A stretch of 64,000 bases of DNA from Rhodocyclaceae bacterium. GTDB lineage: Bacteria; Pseudomonadota; Gammaproteobacteria; Burkholderiales; Rhodocyclaceae. Positions 47,523-58,572 of the stretch are shown one piece after another. The stretch spans positions 1 through 64,000 of the forward strand of contig JACAEF010000030.1 of NCBI GenBank assembly GCA_013388985.1, written 5' to 3'. Within the stretch, counting starts at the first letter, position 1. Each line of letters starts with the position of its first letter. A program made the translations under genes and the position numbers. The notes below the pieces were generated by a model that worked only from the letters and a program-made list of their open reading frames with translations, had not been told where the DNA came from and ran no database searches.

Positions 47523-48448
47523 AGCGCCGCCGTCAGTTCCGGCACGGCCTGGAACAGATCGGCCACCAGACCGTAATCGGCCACCTGGAAGATCGGCGCA
47601 TCCGGATCCTTGTTGATCGCGACGATCACCTTGCTGTCCTTCATGCCGGCCAGATGCTGGATCGCGCCCGAGATGCCGATCGCGATGTAGAGCTGCGGCG
47701 CGACCACCTTGCCGGTCTGGCCGACCTGGTAGTCGTTCGGCACGAAGCCGGCATCGACCGCGGCGCGGCTGGCGCCGAGCGCCGCGCCGAGCTTGTCGGC
47801 CAGCGGTTCGAGCAGCTTGTGGTAATTCTCGCCGGAAGCGAGCCCGCGCCCGCCGGAGACGATCACCTTCGCCGCGCCGAGTTCCGGGCGCGCGGATTTC
47901 GTCAGCTCGCGGCCGACGAGCTGCGTGAGACCAAGATCAGGACCGGCGGCGAGGCTCTCGATGGCAGCATTGCCCCCCTGCCCGCAGGCATCGAAGGCGG
48001 TGGTGCGCACCGTGATCACCTTCACCGCATCGGTGGATTTCACCGTCGCCAGCGCGTTGCCGGCGTAGATCGGCCGCACGAAGGTGTCGGGGCCTTCGAT
48101 GCCGCAGATTTCGGAGATCTGCGCGACGTCGAGCAGCGCGGCGACGCGCGGCAGCAGGTTCTTGCCGAAGGTCGTGGCCGGCGCGAGGATGTGGCTGTAA
48201 CCCGCAGCATGGGCGACCACCAGCGCGGCGAGGTTCTCGGCGGTCTGGTCGGCATAGTGCGTGGCATCGGCGTGCTTCACCCGGGTCACACCCGCGAGCG
48301 TCGCGGCCGCCTGGGCGACCGCGGCGCAGCCGCTGCCGGCGACCAGCACGTGAATCTCGCTCCCGAGCTTCTGCGCGGCGGCGACGGTGTTGAGGGTAGC
48401 GGCCTTCAGGCTCGCGTTGTCGTGTTCGGCAATGACGAGAATGGCCAT
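47519..48448 (-). CDS. etfA: Electron transfer flavoprotein alpha subunit
   Basis: FAD-binding ETF subunit that carries electrons from acyl-CoA dehydrogenases to ETF-QO. The 309-residue protein has the C-terminal FAD domain with [36 protein letters not shown] and the [30 protein letters not shown] block. It follows etfB by 2 bases. Confidence 0.97.
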   Translation of the reverse strand: MAILVIAEHDNASLKAATLNTVAAAQKLGSEIHVLVAGSGCAAVAQAAATLAGVTRVKHADATHYADQTAENLAALVVAHAAGYSHILAPATTFGKNLLPRVAALLDVAQISEICGIEGPDTFVRPIYAGNALATVKSTDAVKVITVRTTAFDACGQGGNAAIESLAAGPDLGLTQLVGRELTKSARPELGAAKVIVSGGRGLASGENYHKLLEPLADKLGAALGASRAAVDAGFVPNDYQVGQTGKVVAPQLYIAIGISGAIQHLAGMKDSKVIVAINKDPDAPIFQVADYGLVADLFQAVPELTAAL

Positions 48449-48450
48449 GA

Positions 48451-49212
48451 TCAGATCACCTTCGCTTCGTTCTTGAGTTTGGCGACGAGCTCGGCGACGT
48501 CCGCGACCTTGGCGCCGGCCTGGCGCTTCGGCGGCTCGGTCACCTTCAGCGTCGTCAGGCGCGGCGCGATGTCGACGCCGAGATCGGCGGGCTTCATCAC
48601 GTCCAGCGGCTTCTTCTTCGCCTTCATGATGTTCGGCAGCGTCGCATAGCGCGGTTCGTTCAGGCGCAGGTCGGTGGTCACCACCGCTGGCAGCTTGAGC
48701 GCGAGGGTTTCCAGCCCGCCGTCGATTTCGCGCGTCACCGTCGCCCGGCCGTCACTGATCACGACTTTCGAGGCGAAGGTCGCCTGCGGCCAGCCGAGCA
48801 ATGCGGCGAGCATCTGGCCGGTCTGGTTCGCGTCGTCGTCGATCGCCTGCTTGCCGAGGATCACCAGTCCGGGCTGCTCCCTATCGCACACCGCCTTGAG
48901 CAGCTTGGCCACGGCCAACGACTGCAGGGTCTCGGCCTGCGCCGCATCGGTCTCGACGAGGATCGCCCGGTCGGCGCCCAGGGCCAGCGCGGTGCGCAAC
49001 TGCTCCTGACAAACCGCGGCGCCACAGGAGACGGCCACCACCTCGGTGGCAACGCCCGCTTCCTTCATGCGCACCGCTTCTTCCACCGCGATTTCGTCGA
49101 AGGGATTGAGCGCCATCTTGACGCCCGTGAGTTCCACGCCGCTGCCATCGGCCTTGACGCGCACCTTGACGTTGTAATCGATCACCCGCTTGACGGCTAC
49201 CAGCACTTTCAT
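48451..49212 (-). CDS. etfB: Electron transfer flavoprotein beta subunit
   Basis: AMP-binding ETF subunit. [19 protein letters not shown] at the start and the [19 protein letters not shown] motif are typical. I chose the ATG at 49212 (253 residues) because AGGAG precedes it; longer reading upstream enters the gap. With etfA and the ETF-QO gene it forms the electron route to ubiquinone. Confidence 0.97.
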   Translation of the reverse strand: MKVLVAVKRVIDYNVKVRVKADGSGVELTGVKMALNPFDEIAVEEAVRMKEAGVATEVVAVSCGAAVCQEQLRTALALGADRAILVETDAAQAETLQSLAVAKLLKAVCDREQPGLVILGKQAIDDDANQTGQMLAALLGWPQATFASKVVISDGRATVTREIDGGLETLALKLPAVVTTDLRLNEPRYATLPNIMKAKKKPLDVMKPADLGVDIAPRLTTLKVTEPPKRQAGAKVADVAELVAKLKNEAKVI

Positions 49213-49300
49213 GCACAGCTCCTCTGGATCGTGAAATGACATTCTACGACCGTGAATCTAGCCCGGGGGCGCCGCTTGCGTTGTCGCCGGCAAGACAATC

Positions 49301-49324
49301 GTGCCGTCCCACCAGCGCCGATTT

Positions 49325-49325
<1 letters not shown>
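49301..49325 (-). repeat. 25 bp dispersed repeat, copy 14 (uvrB stop)
   Basis: Sense copy with respect to uvrB, beginning on the last base of its TGA stop (TGAAAATCGG). Centre TGGG. Confidence 0.92.
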
Positions 49326-51373
<2,048 letters not shown>

Positions 51374-51387
51374 CGGAAACTTCTATA

Positions 51388-51412
51388 AAAGTCGGCGCTG
51401 GCGGGACGGCAC
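51388..51412 (+). repeat. 25 bp dispersed repeat, copy 15 (uvrB / aminotransferase gap)
   Basis: Consensus-like copy in the 92-base gap between divergent genes, 14 bases from the uvrB start. A TATTAT follows 8 bases later. Confidence 0.92.
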
Positions 51413-51465
51413 CATCCGGTATTATTACGCTTTTGTCTTTCCACCCTTTCCGGAGCCTTGTCCAA

Positions 51466-52668
51466 ATGAGCACTTCCCTCTTCGCCAACGTCGAAATGGC
51501 CCCCCGCGATCCGATCCTTGGCCTCAACGAAGCCTTCAATGCCGAAACCAATCCGAACAAGGTCAACCTCGGCGTCGGCGTCTATTTCGGCGACGACGGC
51601 AAGATTCCGCTGCTCGCCTGCGTCAAGCAGGCCGAGAAAGCCCGCCTCGAAGCCCAGCCGCCGCGCGGCTACCAGCCGATCGAAGGCACGCCCGCCTACA
51701 ACGGCGCGGTGCAGAACCTGCTCTTCGGCAAGGATTCCGAACTGATCAAAGCCGGCCGCGCCGTCACCTGCCAATGTCTGGGCGGAACCGGCGCGCTCAA
51801 GGTCGGCGCGGATTATTTGAAGCGCCTGCTGCCGGACGCCACTGTCTACATCTCCGACCCGAGCTGGGAAAACCACCGCGCGCTGTTCGAGGCCGCAGGC
51901 TTCCCGGTCAAGGATTACAAATACTACGACCCCGCCACCCGCGGCGTCGATTTCGCCGGCATGAAGGCGGCGCTCGCTGCGATGCCCGCCCGCAGCATCG
52001 TCGTGCTGCACGCCTGCTGCCACAACCCGACCGGCGCCGACCTGACCACCGAGCAGTGGAAGGAGATCGTCGCCGCGATCAAGGAGCGCGATCTGGTCGC
52101 CTTCATCGACATGGCCTACCAGGGTTTCGCCGACGGCATCAAGGAAGACGCCGCCGCGCTCGACTTGTTCGCCGCCTCGGGCCTGCAGTTCTTCGTCTCC
52201 AGCTCGTTCTCCAAGTCCTTCTCGCTCTACGGCGAGCGCGTCGGCGCGCTGACCATCGTCACGGCGAACAAGGACGAATCGGCGCGCGTGCTCTCGCAGG
52301 TCAAGCGCGTGATCCGCACCAACTACTCGAACCCGCCCACCCACGGCGGCGCGATCGTCGCCGCCTGCCTGTCGAGCCCCGAACTGCGCCAGATGTGGGA
52401 AGACGAGCTCGCCGGCATGCGCAACCGCATCCGCGCGATGCGCACCAGCCTGGTCGAGAAGCTCACTGCCAACGGCGCGACCGGCTTCGAGTTCATCAAC
52501 GTGCAGCGCGGCATGTTTTCCTACACGGGGCTTTCCGCCGCGCAGGTCGAACGGCTGAAGAGCGAATACGGCATCTACGCCGTCTCCACCGGCCGTATCT
52601 GCGTCGCCGCGCTGAATACGCGCAACATCGACTACGTCGCGAAGGCTATCGCCGCCGTGATCAAGTGA
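51466..52668 (+). CDS. Aspartate/aromatic amino acid aminotransferase
   Basis: Class I PLP aminotransferase, 400 residues, of the AspC/TyrB type: NLGVGVYFGDDGKIPLL, HACCHNPTGADLT, and PLP lysine in SSSFSKSFSLYGERVGAL. The family cannot be divided into AspC or TyrB with certainty; betaproteobacterial orthologues are usually called TyrB or AspC. A TATTAT sequence at 51420 and a GGAG site lie upstream. Confidence 0.93.
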   Translation: MSTSLFANVEMAPRDPILGLNEAFNAETNPNKVNLGVGVYFGDDGKIPLLACVKQAEKARLEAQPPRGYQPIEGTPAYNGAVQNLLFGKDSELIKAGRAVTCQCLGGTGALKVGADYLKRLLPDATVYISDPSWENHRALFEAAGFPVKDYKYYDPATRGVDFAGMKAALAAMPARSIVVLHACCHNPTGADLTTEQWKEIVAAIKERDLVAFIDMAYQGFADGIKEDAAALDLFAASGLQFFVSSSFSKSFSLYGERVGALTIVTANKDESARVLSQVKRVIRTNYSNPPTHGGAIVAACLSSPELRQMWEDELAGMRNRIRAMRTSLVEKLTANGATGFEFINVQRGMFSYTGLSAAQVERLKSEYGIYAVSTGRICVAALNTRNIDYVAKAIAAVIK

Positions 52669-52720
52669 GGCTATAATCCGCGCCACGCTATCGGGCCGAC
52701 AGTCCGATAGACCGCGCCAA

Positions 52721-52863
52721 GGAAACGCTGAAGAAAGTAGCGAGCGGGATGCAGCGCAAGGCGCACGGAGCGCAGGATACGAGACATATCAAGACGATAG
52801 GCGAGTATCCGAGCACCGCGCAACGCAGCGATGCGCCCGCGCAGCAATTTATTCAGCGTTTCC
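52721..52863. mobile_element. MITE-like inverted-repeat element
   Basis: A 143-base unit bounded by perfect 12 bp inverted ends GGAAACGCTGAA / TTCAGCGTTTCC. Inside, the two arms stay related over roughly 60 bases (both have GCGGG at offset 24-28 and GGATAC near the centre). It has no coding capacity. It lies between the aminotransferase and tRNA-Val. No clear target duplication is visible. Confidence 0.65.
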
Positions 52864-52869
52864 CTAACC

Positions 52870-52944
52870 GGGCGGTTAGCTCAGCGGTAGAGCACTGCCT
52901 TCACACGGCAGGGGTCACTGGTTCGAACCCAGTACCGCCCACCA
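52870..52944 (+). tRNA. tRNA-Val (CAC)
   Basis: Complete cloverleaf: acceptor stem GGGCGGT / ACCGCCC, D-arm TAGCTCAGCGGTAGAGC, anticodon stem CTGCC / GGCAG with loop TTCACAC (anticodon CAC), T-arm with GTTCGAACC, and an encoded CCA. The upstream TATAAT with GC-rich discriminator at 52671-52676 is separated from it by the MITE-like element. Confidence 0.96.
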
Positions 52945-52954
52945 GTTCCAAAGA

Positions 52955-52980
52955 CCCGGCCCCATCGGCCGGGCTTTTTT
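52955..52980 (+). terminator. Intrinsic terminator of tRNA-Val
   Basis: GC stem CCCGGCC / GGCCGGG with a 5-base loop followed by CTTTTTT, 10 bases after the tRNA. Confidence 0.9.
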
Positions 52981-53015
52981 CGCCCCATTCCTTTCCTAGG
53001 CCAGCAACGAAACGA

Positions 53016-53052
53016 TTGACATCGTAGTTGAATTGGCTACATTTGTAGCCAA
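53016..53052 (+). promoter_or_regulatory. Promoter and palindromic operator of the MNT/HEPN pair
   Basis: A perfect -35 TTGACA (53016-53021) and -10 TACATT (53038-53043) are 16 bases apart. The palindrome TTGGCTAC-ATTT-GTAGCCAA (53033-53052) covers the -10 box and ends 2 bases before the ATG. A repressor bound here would block polymerase; the helix-turn-helix in the first protein is the obvious candidate. Transcription would begin only a few bases before the ATG, so the mRNA may be leaderless. Confidence 0.7.
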
Positions 53053-53054
53053 TC

Positions 53055-53660
53055 ATGCTTCAATCACTTTCCAACATCCTCTTCCCCGATTACCGGCGCC
53101 GCGTAATGGAGCTCTTGCTCCTCCATCCGGAGCGGTCGGCGCACGTGCGCGAAATCGCCCGCCTGACCGGCACCTCCGCGGGCACGCTGCACAAGGAGCT
53201 GTCCCGCCTCGCCGAGGCGGGAATCCTGCAGCGAAACGGCCAGGGCAGGCAGGTCTATTACGCCGCCAACCGCAGTTGTCCGATCTTCGAGGAGCTGGCA
53301 AGCATCCTGCGCAAAACCTCGGGGCTTGCCGACGTATTGCGCGAGGCACTGGCGCCGGTCGCGGACAGGCTGCGCGCCGCTCTCGTCTTCGGCTCCGTGG
53401 CGAAAGGCACTGAACAGGCAGGCAGCGATGTGGATGTGCTCGTGGTCGGCGACGTGGGATTCGCCGAAATCGTGCGCCTGATGCATCCAGCACAGTCGAC
53501 CATCGGGCGCGAGATCAATCCCAAGGTTTTCAGCCCAGACGAATGGCAGGCCAGGCTTGCCGCGAAAGATCCGTTCGCGCTTGATGTGTTGGTCAACCCC
53601 AAAATCCTCCTAATCGGCAACGGCCATGACCATGCAGAAGTTGGTGGGCATCAGCCTTGA
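53055..53660 (+). CDS. Helix-turn-helix / MNT nucleotidyltransferase fusion, likely antitoxin
   Basis: 201 residues. Residues 14-75 form an ArsR-like winged helix (VREIARLTGTSAGTLHKELSRL). Residues 105-135 hold the minimal nucleotidyltransferase motif GSX10DXD (GS at 113-114, Asp125, Asp127). MNT proteins that pair with HEPN proteins act as antitoxins by transferring nucleotides to the toxin. The fused DNA-binding domain suggests self-regulation at the palindrome upstream. It overlaps the next gene by 35 bases. Confidence 0.8.
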   Translation: MLQSLSNILFPDYRRRVMELLLLHPERSAHVREIARLTGTSAGTLHKELSRLAEAGILQRNGQGRQVYYAANRSCPIFEELASILRKTSGLADVLREALAPVADRLRAALVFGSVAKGTEQAGSDVDVLVVGDVGFAEIVRLMHPAQSTIGREINPKVFSPDEWQARLAAKDPFALDVLVNPKILLIGNGHDHAEVGGHQP

Positions 53661-54063
53661 TGCGGTCACGCCCAGCCGGGATACGGTGGCCCGGCTGCTC
53701 ACTGCGGCGGAACGCAACCTCGTCGATGCTGCCCTCCCGACCCTGAGCCCGGAAAACCGCTTCGATGCCGCTTACAAGGCCATCATGCAATGCGCGATAG
53801 TGGCGCTGCACGCCAACGGCTATCGCACGCTGACGAGCCGGCCCGGCCATCATCAGACGGCAATCCAGACGCTGCCGCTGACGGTGGGCCTGCCAACGGA
53901 CCAGATGGTCGTTCTGGACGCCTTGCGCAAGCAGCGCAATCTCTCTGACTACGATGGCGACCCGGTGCCGGATTCGGCAGTCAGGGAGTCCATCGCCAGC
54001 GCCCGGGGGCTTCTCGCGCACGTCAGGCGATGGCTATCGGAGAATCGGCCGGACCTGCTTTGA
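53626..54063 (+). CDS. HEPN-like protein, probable partner of the MNT protein
   Basis: 145-residue all-helical protein. Its helices (NRFDAAYKAIMQCAIVALHANGYR and VVLDALRKQRNLSDYDG, split around residues 44-68 and 93-110) resemble SAV_6107-type HEPN proteins, which carry R-x4-Y or R-x4-6-H catalytic motifs. Here the motif is RNLSDY, lacking the canonical His. It overlaps the MNT gene, which favours a toxin-antitoxin pair. Activity is inferred. Confidence 0.65.
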   Translation: MTMQKLVGISLDAVTPSRDTVARLLTAAERNLVDAALPTLSPENRFDAAYKAIMQCAIVALHANGYRTLTSRPGHHQTAIQTLPLTVGLPTDQMVVLDALRKQRNLSDYDGDPVPDSAVRESIASARGLLAHVRRWLSENRPDLL

Positions 54064-54076
54064 GTCGAGATATCCC

Positions 54077-54101
54077 GTGCCGTCCCGCCAGCGCCGACTT
54101 T
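54077..54101 (-). repeat. 25 bp dispersed repeat, copy 16 (between convergent genes)
   Basis: Consensus copy in the 47-base gap between the HEPN-like gene and the AttH-like gene, 9 bases after the AttH-like stop. Confidence 0.92.
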
Positions 54102-54110
54102 CAGCAGCGC

Positions 54111-55208
54111 TCACAAGCGCATCGGCCGGTGGTAACCGACCAGCTCGAGATAACCGCGACCACGGCGCTTGCCGTCGCCCAGCAGCGTTACTGCGCCCTC
54201 CCAATACACCGCGCCGGTCGAACGACGCGCGTCGAGCTCCTGATCCTCCATCAAGGGTTCGATCTCGTAACGCAGCGCATCGGCGCCGCGGCCCAGCGTC
54301 AGCCGGCAACGCACCGGATAGCGCGTGCCGGTGCGCGGCGAGAGCCAGTGGGCCTCGGGCTCGAAACGCACCTCGTCCGGACCGAAACTGAATTCGCGGC
54401 CCCCCGCCGTGCGCAGCCGCGCCGCGGCCCACAGGCTCGCCCCGCCCGCGCGGGCACGGATGCGGAAAGCCATCAGCGCGCCGCCATCGTCGAGATCGAT
54501 GCCCACCCAGTCCCAGCCCGCCGCCGACTCGTCGAGCACCTGCGACGACCATTCGTGATCGAGCCAGGCGCGACCGCCGACCTCCAGCCGCTCGCTCCCT
54601 TGAACGACCGAGCCGGAGACGACGAGCTGCGGCTGGCTGTAGTAGTAACTGGCCTGCTGCGGCCGCGCGCCTTTGCGCGAATATCCCCCCTCGCCTTGCA
54701 ACAGCACCGGCTGCGTGGGCGAGAAGCGCAGATCGAGGGCGAAGGTTTCGGCGTCGATCCTTGCGTCATAGCGTCCCTCCGGCGTGCGCCGCAGCTGCCA
54801 GCCGGCGAGGATCAGGTCGGTATCGGCCAGCGAGAAGCGGGCAGTCGGATCGTCGCGCACCACGCGCGCCGCCCGCTGGTCATGCAGCAGATGCCCCAGC
54901 CGCGGGCGCGCCAGCGCGGCATGCGCGAAGAGGAGCTGATGCGGCGCGAAGCGCGAGGGATTGGCCGGATCGTGGGTGGTGCGGGAACGGAAGAAGGTGA
55001 TCTGGAAACCGAGCGCCTCGGCCGCCGCGGTTTCGAGCCAGCCCGTGAGATACCACCATTCGGTGCGAAATTGCGGATGCGCGCCATGGTCGCGCGGAAA
55101 GGCGAGCGGCCTCGGCTCGACGGCCGGGAACGACGGCGCCGCCGCAAAAAGACGCCGCGGCAGCATCGCGCTCAGGAGCAGCGCCTTCAGCCAGCGGCGG
55201 CGCTGCAT
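54111..55208 (-). CDS. AttH/CrtC-type lipocalin-like exported protein
   Basis: 365-residue protein with an RRRWLK signal sequence (Tat-like or Sec) ending near FAAAP. The mature part has the AttH pattern FPRDHGAHPQFRTEWWYLTGWL, RAWLDHEWSSQVL and WDWVGIDLDDGG, which belongs to the lipocalin-like/carotenoid 1,2-hydratase family. Such genes follow ABC exporters in many bacteria and may handle a hydrophobic ligand. The ATG overlaps the stop of the permease gene (TAATG). Confidence 0.85.
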   Translation of the reverse strand: MQRRRWLKALLLSAMLPRRLFAAAPSFPAVEPRPLAFPRDHGAHPQFRTEWWYLTGWLETAAAEALGFQITFFRSRTTHDPANPSRFAPHQLLFAHAALARPRLGHLLHDQRAARVVRDDPTARFSLADTDLILAGWQLRRTPEGRYDARIDAETFALDLRFSPTQPVLLQGEGGYSRKGARPQQASYYYSQPQLVVSGSVVQGSERLEVGGRAWLDHEWSSQVLDESAAGWDWVGIDLDDGGALMAFRIRARAGGASLWAAARLRTAGGREFSFGPDEVRFEPEAHWLSPRTGTRYPVRCRLTLGRGADALRYEIEPLMEDQELDARRSTGAVYWEGAVTLLGDGKRRGRGYLELVGYHRPMRL

Positions 55209-57763
55209 TACCAATCCTCCCTCACCGCGCGCACCGGCCCGGTTCCTGTCGCCTGGCGCGTCGCCAGCAGCGCGGTGCCCACCGCAGCGGCGAGCAGCAA
55301 CGCCGTGACCGCGCCGAGCAGACGCCAGGGCACGGCCAGATCCATGTTCCAGTGGAAGGACTGCGGGTTGACGACGTGGATCAGCACCAGCGCGATCGCC
55401 AGGCCGAGCGCGCCGCCGGACGCGATGCCGAACAACGTCAGCCCGCCGGCCTCGAAGCCGAGCAGACGCAGCAATTCGCGGCGCGTCATGCCCAGATGGC
55501 GCAGCATGCCGAACTCGCGGGCGCGCGCGAGCGCCTGCGCCGAGAAGCTCGCGCCGATGCCGGCCAGGCCGATGACGATCGCCACGCCTTCGAGCAGATA
55601 AGTGACGGCGAAGCTGCGGTCGAAGATGCGCAGCGAGGCGGCGCGAATCTCCCCCGGCTCGGCGAAGTCGAGATGGCGGGTGGCCGGCGTGGCACGCTGG
55701 ATCGCCGCCGCCAGCTCAGCCGGCGTGATGCCCGCCCGCGGCCACAGGGCACCATCGGTGATGCCTTCGTCGCCCGTCAGGCGCCGGTAGTCGTCGAGCG
55801 CCATCGTCACCGTGCCATGCTGGCGCGCGAAGTCTCGCCACACGCCGGCGACGGTGACGTCGACCGCACGGCCGGCGAGCGGCAAGCGCTGGCGACTGCC
55901 CGGCGACCAGCCGTAGAGATCGACCATCGCTTCGGACACCCAGACCGGCACGCTGCCTTCCGCCACGGCTTCGGGCGGCAGCGCGGCGCCGGTGAGCGGA
56001 ATGCGCCGGCCGGGATCGCGCTTGTCGAGCGTGCGCGCCATGAGCGTGACGGGCGGTCGGCGCGGATCGAGATCGAGCTGCTGGATGCGCAGCCACTCGA
56101 AGCGTTCCAGACCCGGCTGGGCGGCGATCGCCGCGAGCGTCTCGGGCGGCACGAAGGCGCTGTTGCCCCCCGCCGGCACGCGGACATACAGCGGCGCGGC
56201 CAGCACCCGCCCCAGCCAGCGGTCGACCGAATCGCGGAAGCTGCCGACCATGATCGCCATCGCCACCATCAATGCGAAACTCGCCACCACGCCGGCGAGC
56301 GCGATGCCAGCCTGCCCGGGCGCCGCGGCAAGGCGCTGCAGCGATAGAAAGGCAAGCGGCCGGCGCGCGGCCAAAGGCTCCAGCCATCGTGCGCAGAGCG
56401 AGAAGACCCTGCCGGCGAGTCCCGGCATCAGGCCGATGCCGCCGATCAACCAGCAGACGATGGCGAGATAGCCGGCGATGGGCAGGCCGTCGATCGGCGG
56501 CAGCTGCGTGAGAACGGCACCGATGCCGAGCAGCGCGATTCCCGGCCCGTGACGCCCGACAGTGCCTCCCCTCCCGGATTCCGCGCCGCCCTTGAGCGCC
56601 TGGGCCGGCGCGGTCCGCGCGATCTCCAGCGCCGGCGCGAGGCTGCCGGCGGCGGCCGCGAACGTGCCGAGCAGCACGAAGCCGATGATCACCGGCGTAT
56701 CGACGACCAGCTCCGGCACGATGCCGGCGAAATAACCGCCGCCCAGATCGCCGCCGAGCAGTTCGAGCGCGAAGCGCGCCACGGCGATGCCACTGATCGC
56801 GCCGAGCAGGCCGCCTGCGAGCCCCAGCGTCGCCCCCTCGGTGACGAGGTAGGCGATGAGCCGGCTGGCTGGCCAGCCGAGCGTGCGCAGCAGCGCGAAC
56901 TCACCGCGCCGGCGGGCGACGGCGAGCGTCTGCGTCGAGAACACCAGGAAGGCGCCGGTAAACAGCGCGACGAGCGCGAGCACGTCGAGATTCACGCGGT
57001 AGGCGCGCGACAGGTTGCTGGCGCGCACATCGGCATCCTCGGGTGCGGCGACGAACACGCCCGCCGGCAGCGAGGCGGTGATGCGCGCCTTGGCCGCCGT
57101 GACCTCGCTGCCAGATTTCAACCGTACCGCGATGCGCGTGAGCAGGCCCAGCCGCGCGAGCCGCCATTGGGCGGCGCCGATGTCCAACGTCGCGATGCGC
57201 TGACGCGGCCGCGCGCCCGGCAGGCCGCCGGCGATGCGCAGCGTCACGGCCTCTAGGCCGCTTTGCAGCCGCAGCGTCTGGCCGGGCGAGACGCCGAGCC
57301 AGGCTTGCGCGGCCGGCGAGAGGAACAACGCATCGTCGGCGAGCAGCGCGAGGCCATCTCCCTCGTCCGCGGGCACGCCGAGCAGCGCCGGCGTCACCTG
57401 CGCAGCACGGAACGGATCGATGCCGATCAGCTTGAGGATGCGCGTTTCGTTCGGACCGGCATCCGCGGCATCGAGCACCCGCGCATCGACTTCGACCATT
57501 GGGCTGGCCACCGCGACCGCCGGATCGGCGGCGACGCGTTCGAGCACGCGGTCGTCGAAACCGCCGCGCGGGCCGCGGATCTCGAAATCGGCCTGGCCGG
57601 TCGTGGCGCGCACCGCCTGGGAAAACTCCGCGGCAGCCGAGGCGTTGATCAGCTGGACGGCCAGGCCGAGCGCGACGCCGATCGCAATCGCTGCCAGCGC
57701 GACGAGCAATCGCCCCGGATGCGCGCGCAGCTCGCCGAGCGCCAGCCAGAAACCGAGTTTCAT
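55208..57763 (-). CDS. FtsX-type ABC transporter permease (double)
   Basis: 851 residues with about ten membrane helices and two FtsX/MacB-type domains: one near 255-385 (ALVALFTGAFLVFSTQTLAVARRRGEFALLRTLG) and one at the C-terminus (VAIVIGLAGIGASFSAQ...MLRHLGMTRREL). A periplasmic domain lies after the first helix and another between the two FtsX domains. It works with the ATPase below and the AttH-like protein. Its role in lipid or ligand extraction is inferred. Confidence 0.85.
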   Translation of the reverse strand: MKLGFWLALGELRAHPGRLLVALAAIAIGVALGLAVQLINASAAAEFSQAVRATTGQADFEIRGPRGGFDDRVLERVAADPAVAVASPMVEVDARVLDAADAGPNETRILKLIGIDPFRAAQVTPALLGVPADEGDGLALLADDALFLSPAAQAWLGVSPGQTLRLQSGLEAVTLRIAGGLPGARPRQRIATLDIGAAQWRLARLGLLTRIAVRLKSGSEVTAAKARITASLPAGVFVAAPEDADVRASNLSRAYRVNLDVLALVALFTGAFLVFSTQTLAVARRRGEFALLRTLGWPASRLIAYLVTEGATLGLAGGLLGAISGIAVARFALELLGGDLGGGYFAGIVPELVVDTPVIIGFVLLGTFAAAAGSLAPALEIARTAPAQALKGGAESGRGGTVGRHGPGIALLGIGAVLTQLPPIDGLPIAGYLAIVCWLIGGIGLMPGLAGRVFSLCARWLEPLAARRPLAFLSLQRLAAAPGQAGIALAGVVASFALMVAMAIMVGSFRDSVDRWLGRVLAAPLYVRVPAGGNSAFVPPETLAAIAAQPGLERFEWLRIQQLDLDPRRPPVTLMARTLDKRDPGRRIPLTGAALPPEAVAEGSVPVWVSEAMVDLYGWSPGSRQRLPLAGRAVDVTVAGVWRDFARQHGTVTMALDDYRRLTGDEGITDGALWPRAGITPAELAAAIQRATPATRHLDFAEPGEIRAASLRIFDRSFAVTYLLEGVAIVIGLAGIGASFSAQALARAREFGMLRHLGMTRRELLRLLGFEAGGLTLFGIASGGALGLAIALVLIHVVNPQSFHWNMDLAVPWRLLGAVTALLLAAAVGTALLATRQATGTGPVRAVREDW

Positions 57764-58431
57764 GCCGCCAGAGACCTGGGCCGCAGGCCGGCCGAGGTCA
57801 GCTCGAACGCCCGGTCGGCGCTTCCCGCCGCCTGCAGGGAATGCGTGACGAGGATCGCCGTCGTGCCGTTGGCGCGTATCTCCTCGCGCAGCAGGCGGAG
57901 GATGTCCCGCGCGGTCTCCGGGTCGAGATTGCCGGGCGGCTCGTCGGCGAGCAGCAGCGAGGGACGATGCACCAGCGCCCGCGCGATCGCGACGCGCTGC
58001 AGCTCGCCGCCCGAGAGTTCCCGCGGATAGGCGTCGAGCCGATCGCCCAGGCCGACGGCCGCCAGCATCGCCGCCGCCCGCCCCGGATCGTCGCGTCCCA
58101 GCAAGAGCAACGGCACGCGCACGTTCTGCAGCAGCGTCAGATGCGGCAGGACATGGAAGGCCTGGAAGACGAAGCCGAGCATTTCACGGCGCAGCCGCGC
58201 CGCGTCCTCATCGGGCAGGCCGGAGATCTGCCGGCCGGCGACGCGGATCGTGCCGCGGTCGGGCGCTTCGAGCCCGGCGATCAGGTTCAAGAGCGTCGAC
58301 TTGCCGACGCCCGACTCGCCCATGATCGCCACATACTCGCCCGCCGCCAGCGAAAACGAGAGATTCTCGAACAGCGGATGACCGCCGGGATGGGTCTTGG
58401 CGAGGGAATGAATCTCGAGCATCGCGCTCAT
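57760..58431 (-). CDS. ABC transporter ATP-binding protein (LolD/MacB type)
   Basis: 223-residue ATPase: Walker A GESGVGKSTLL, Q-loop VFQAFHVLPHLTLLQNV, signature LSGGELQRVAIARAL and Walker B LLADEPPGNLD. I chose the ATG at 58431; an ATG at 58422 also fits. It overlaps the permease by 4 bases. The 141-base gap to the divergent RND gene contains a near-palindrome ATGAATTTCAT around 58453-58463, possibly an operator. Confidence 0.9.
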   Translation of the reverse strand: MSAMLEIHSLAKTHPGGHPLFENLSFSLAAGEYVAIMGESGVGKSTLLNLIAGLEAPDRGTIRVAGRQISGLPDEDAARLRREMLGFVFQAFHVLPHLTLLQNVRVPLLLLGRDDPGRAAAMLAAVGLGDRLDAYPRELSGGELQRVAIARALVHRPSLLLADEPPGNLDPETARDILRLLREEIRANGTTAILVTHSLQAAGSADRAFELTSAGLRPRSLAA

Positions 58432-58572
58432 CTGTCCCCGTCTGCCCGCCAAGAGATGAATTTCATTTCGTCAATACCGCTCCGCGAAAACACAAGCGCA
58501 TGTTATCGCCGGTTTCCGCACCGAAGCCGCCAAATGCGCGAAAATCCACTTCCCCGTCACCGACGTGAAGCC

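Noticed and set aside
52749-53027. 92-codon frame spanning the MITE-like element and tRNA-Val
   Set aside because: It runs through a clear tRNA gene and a terminator, so it cannot be a protein gene.
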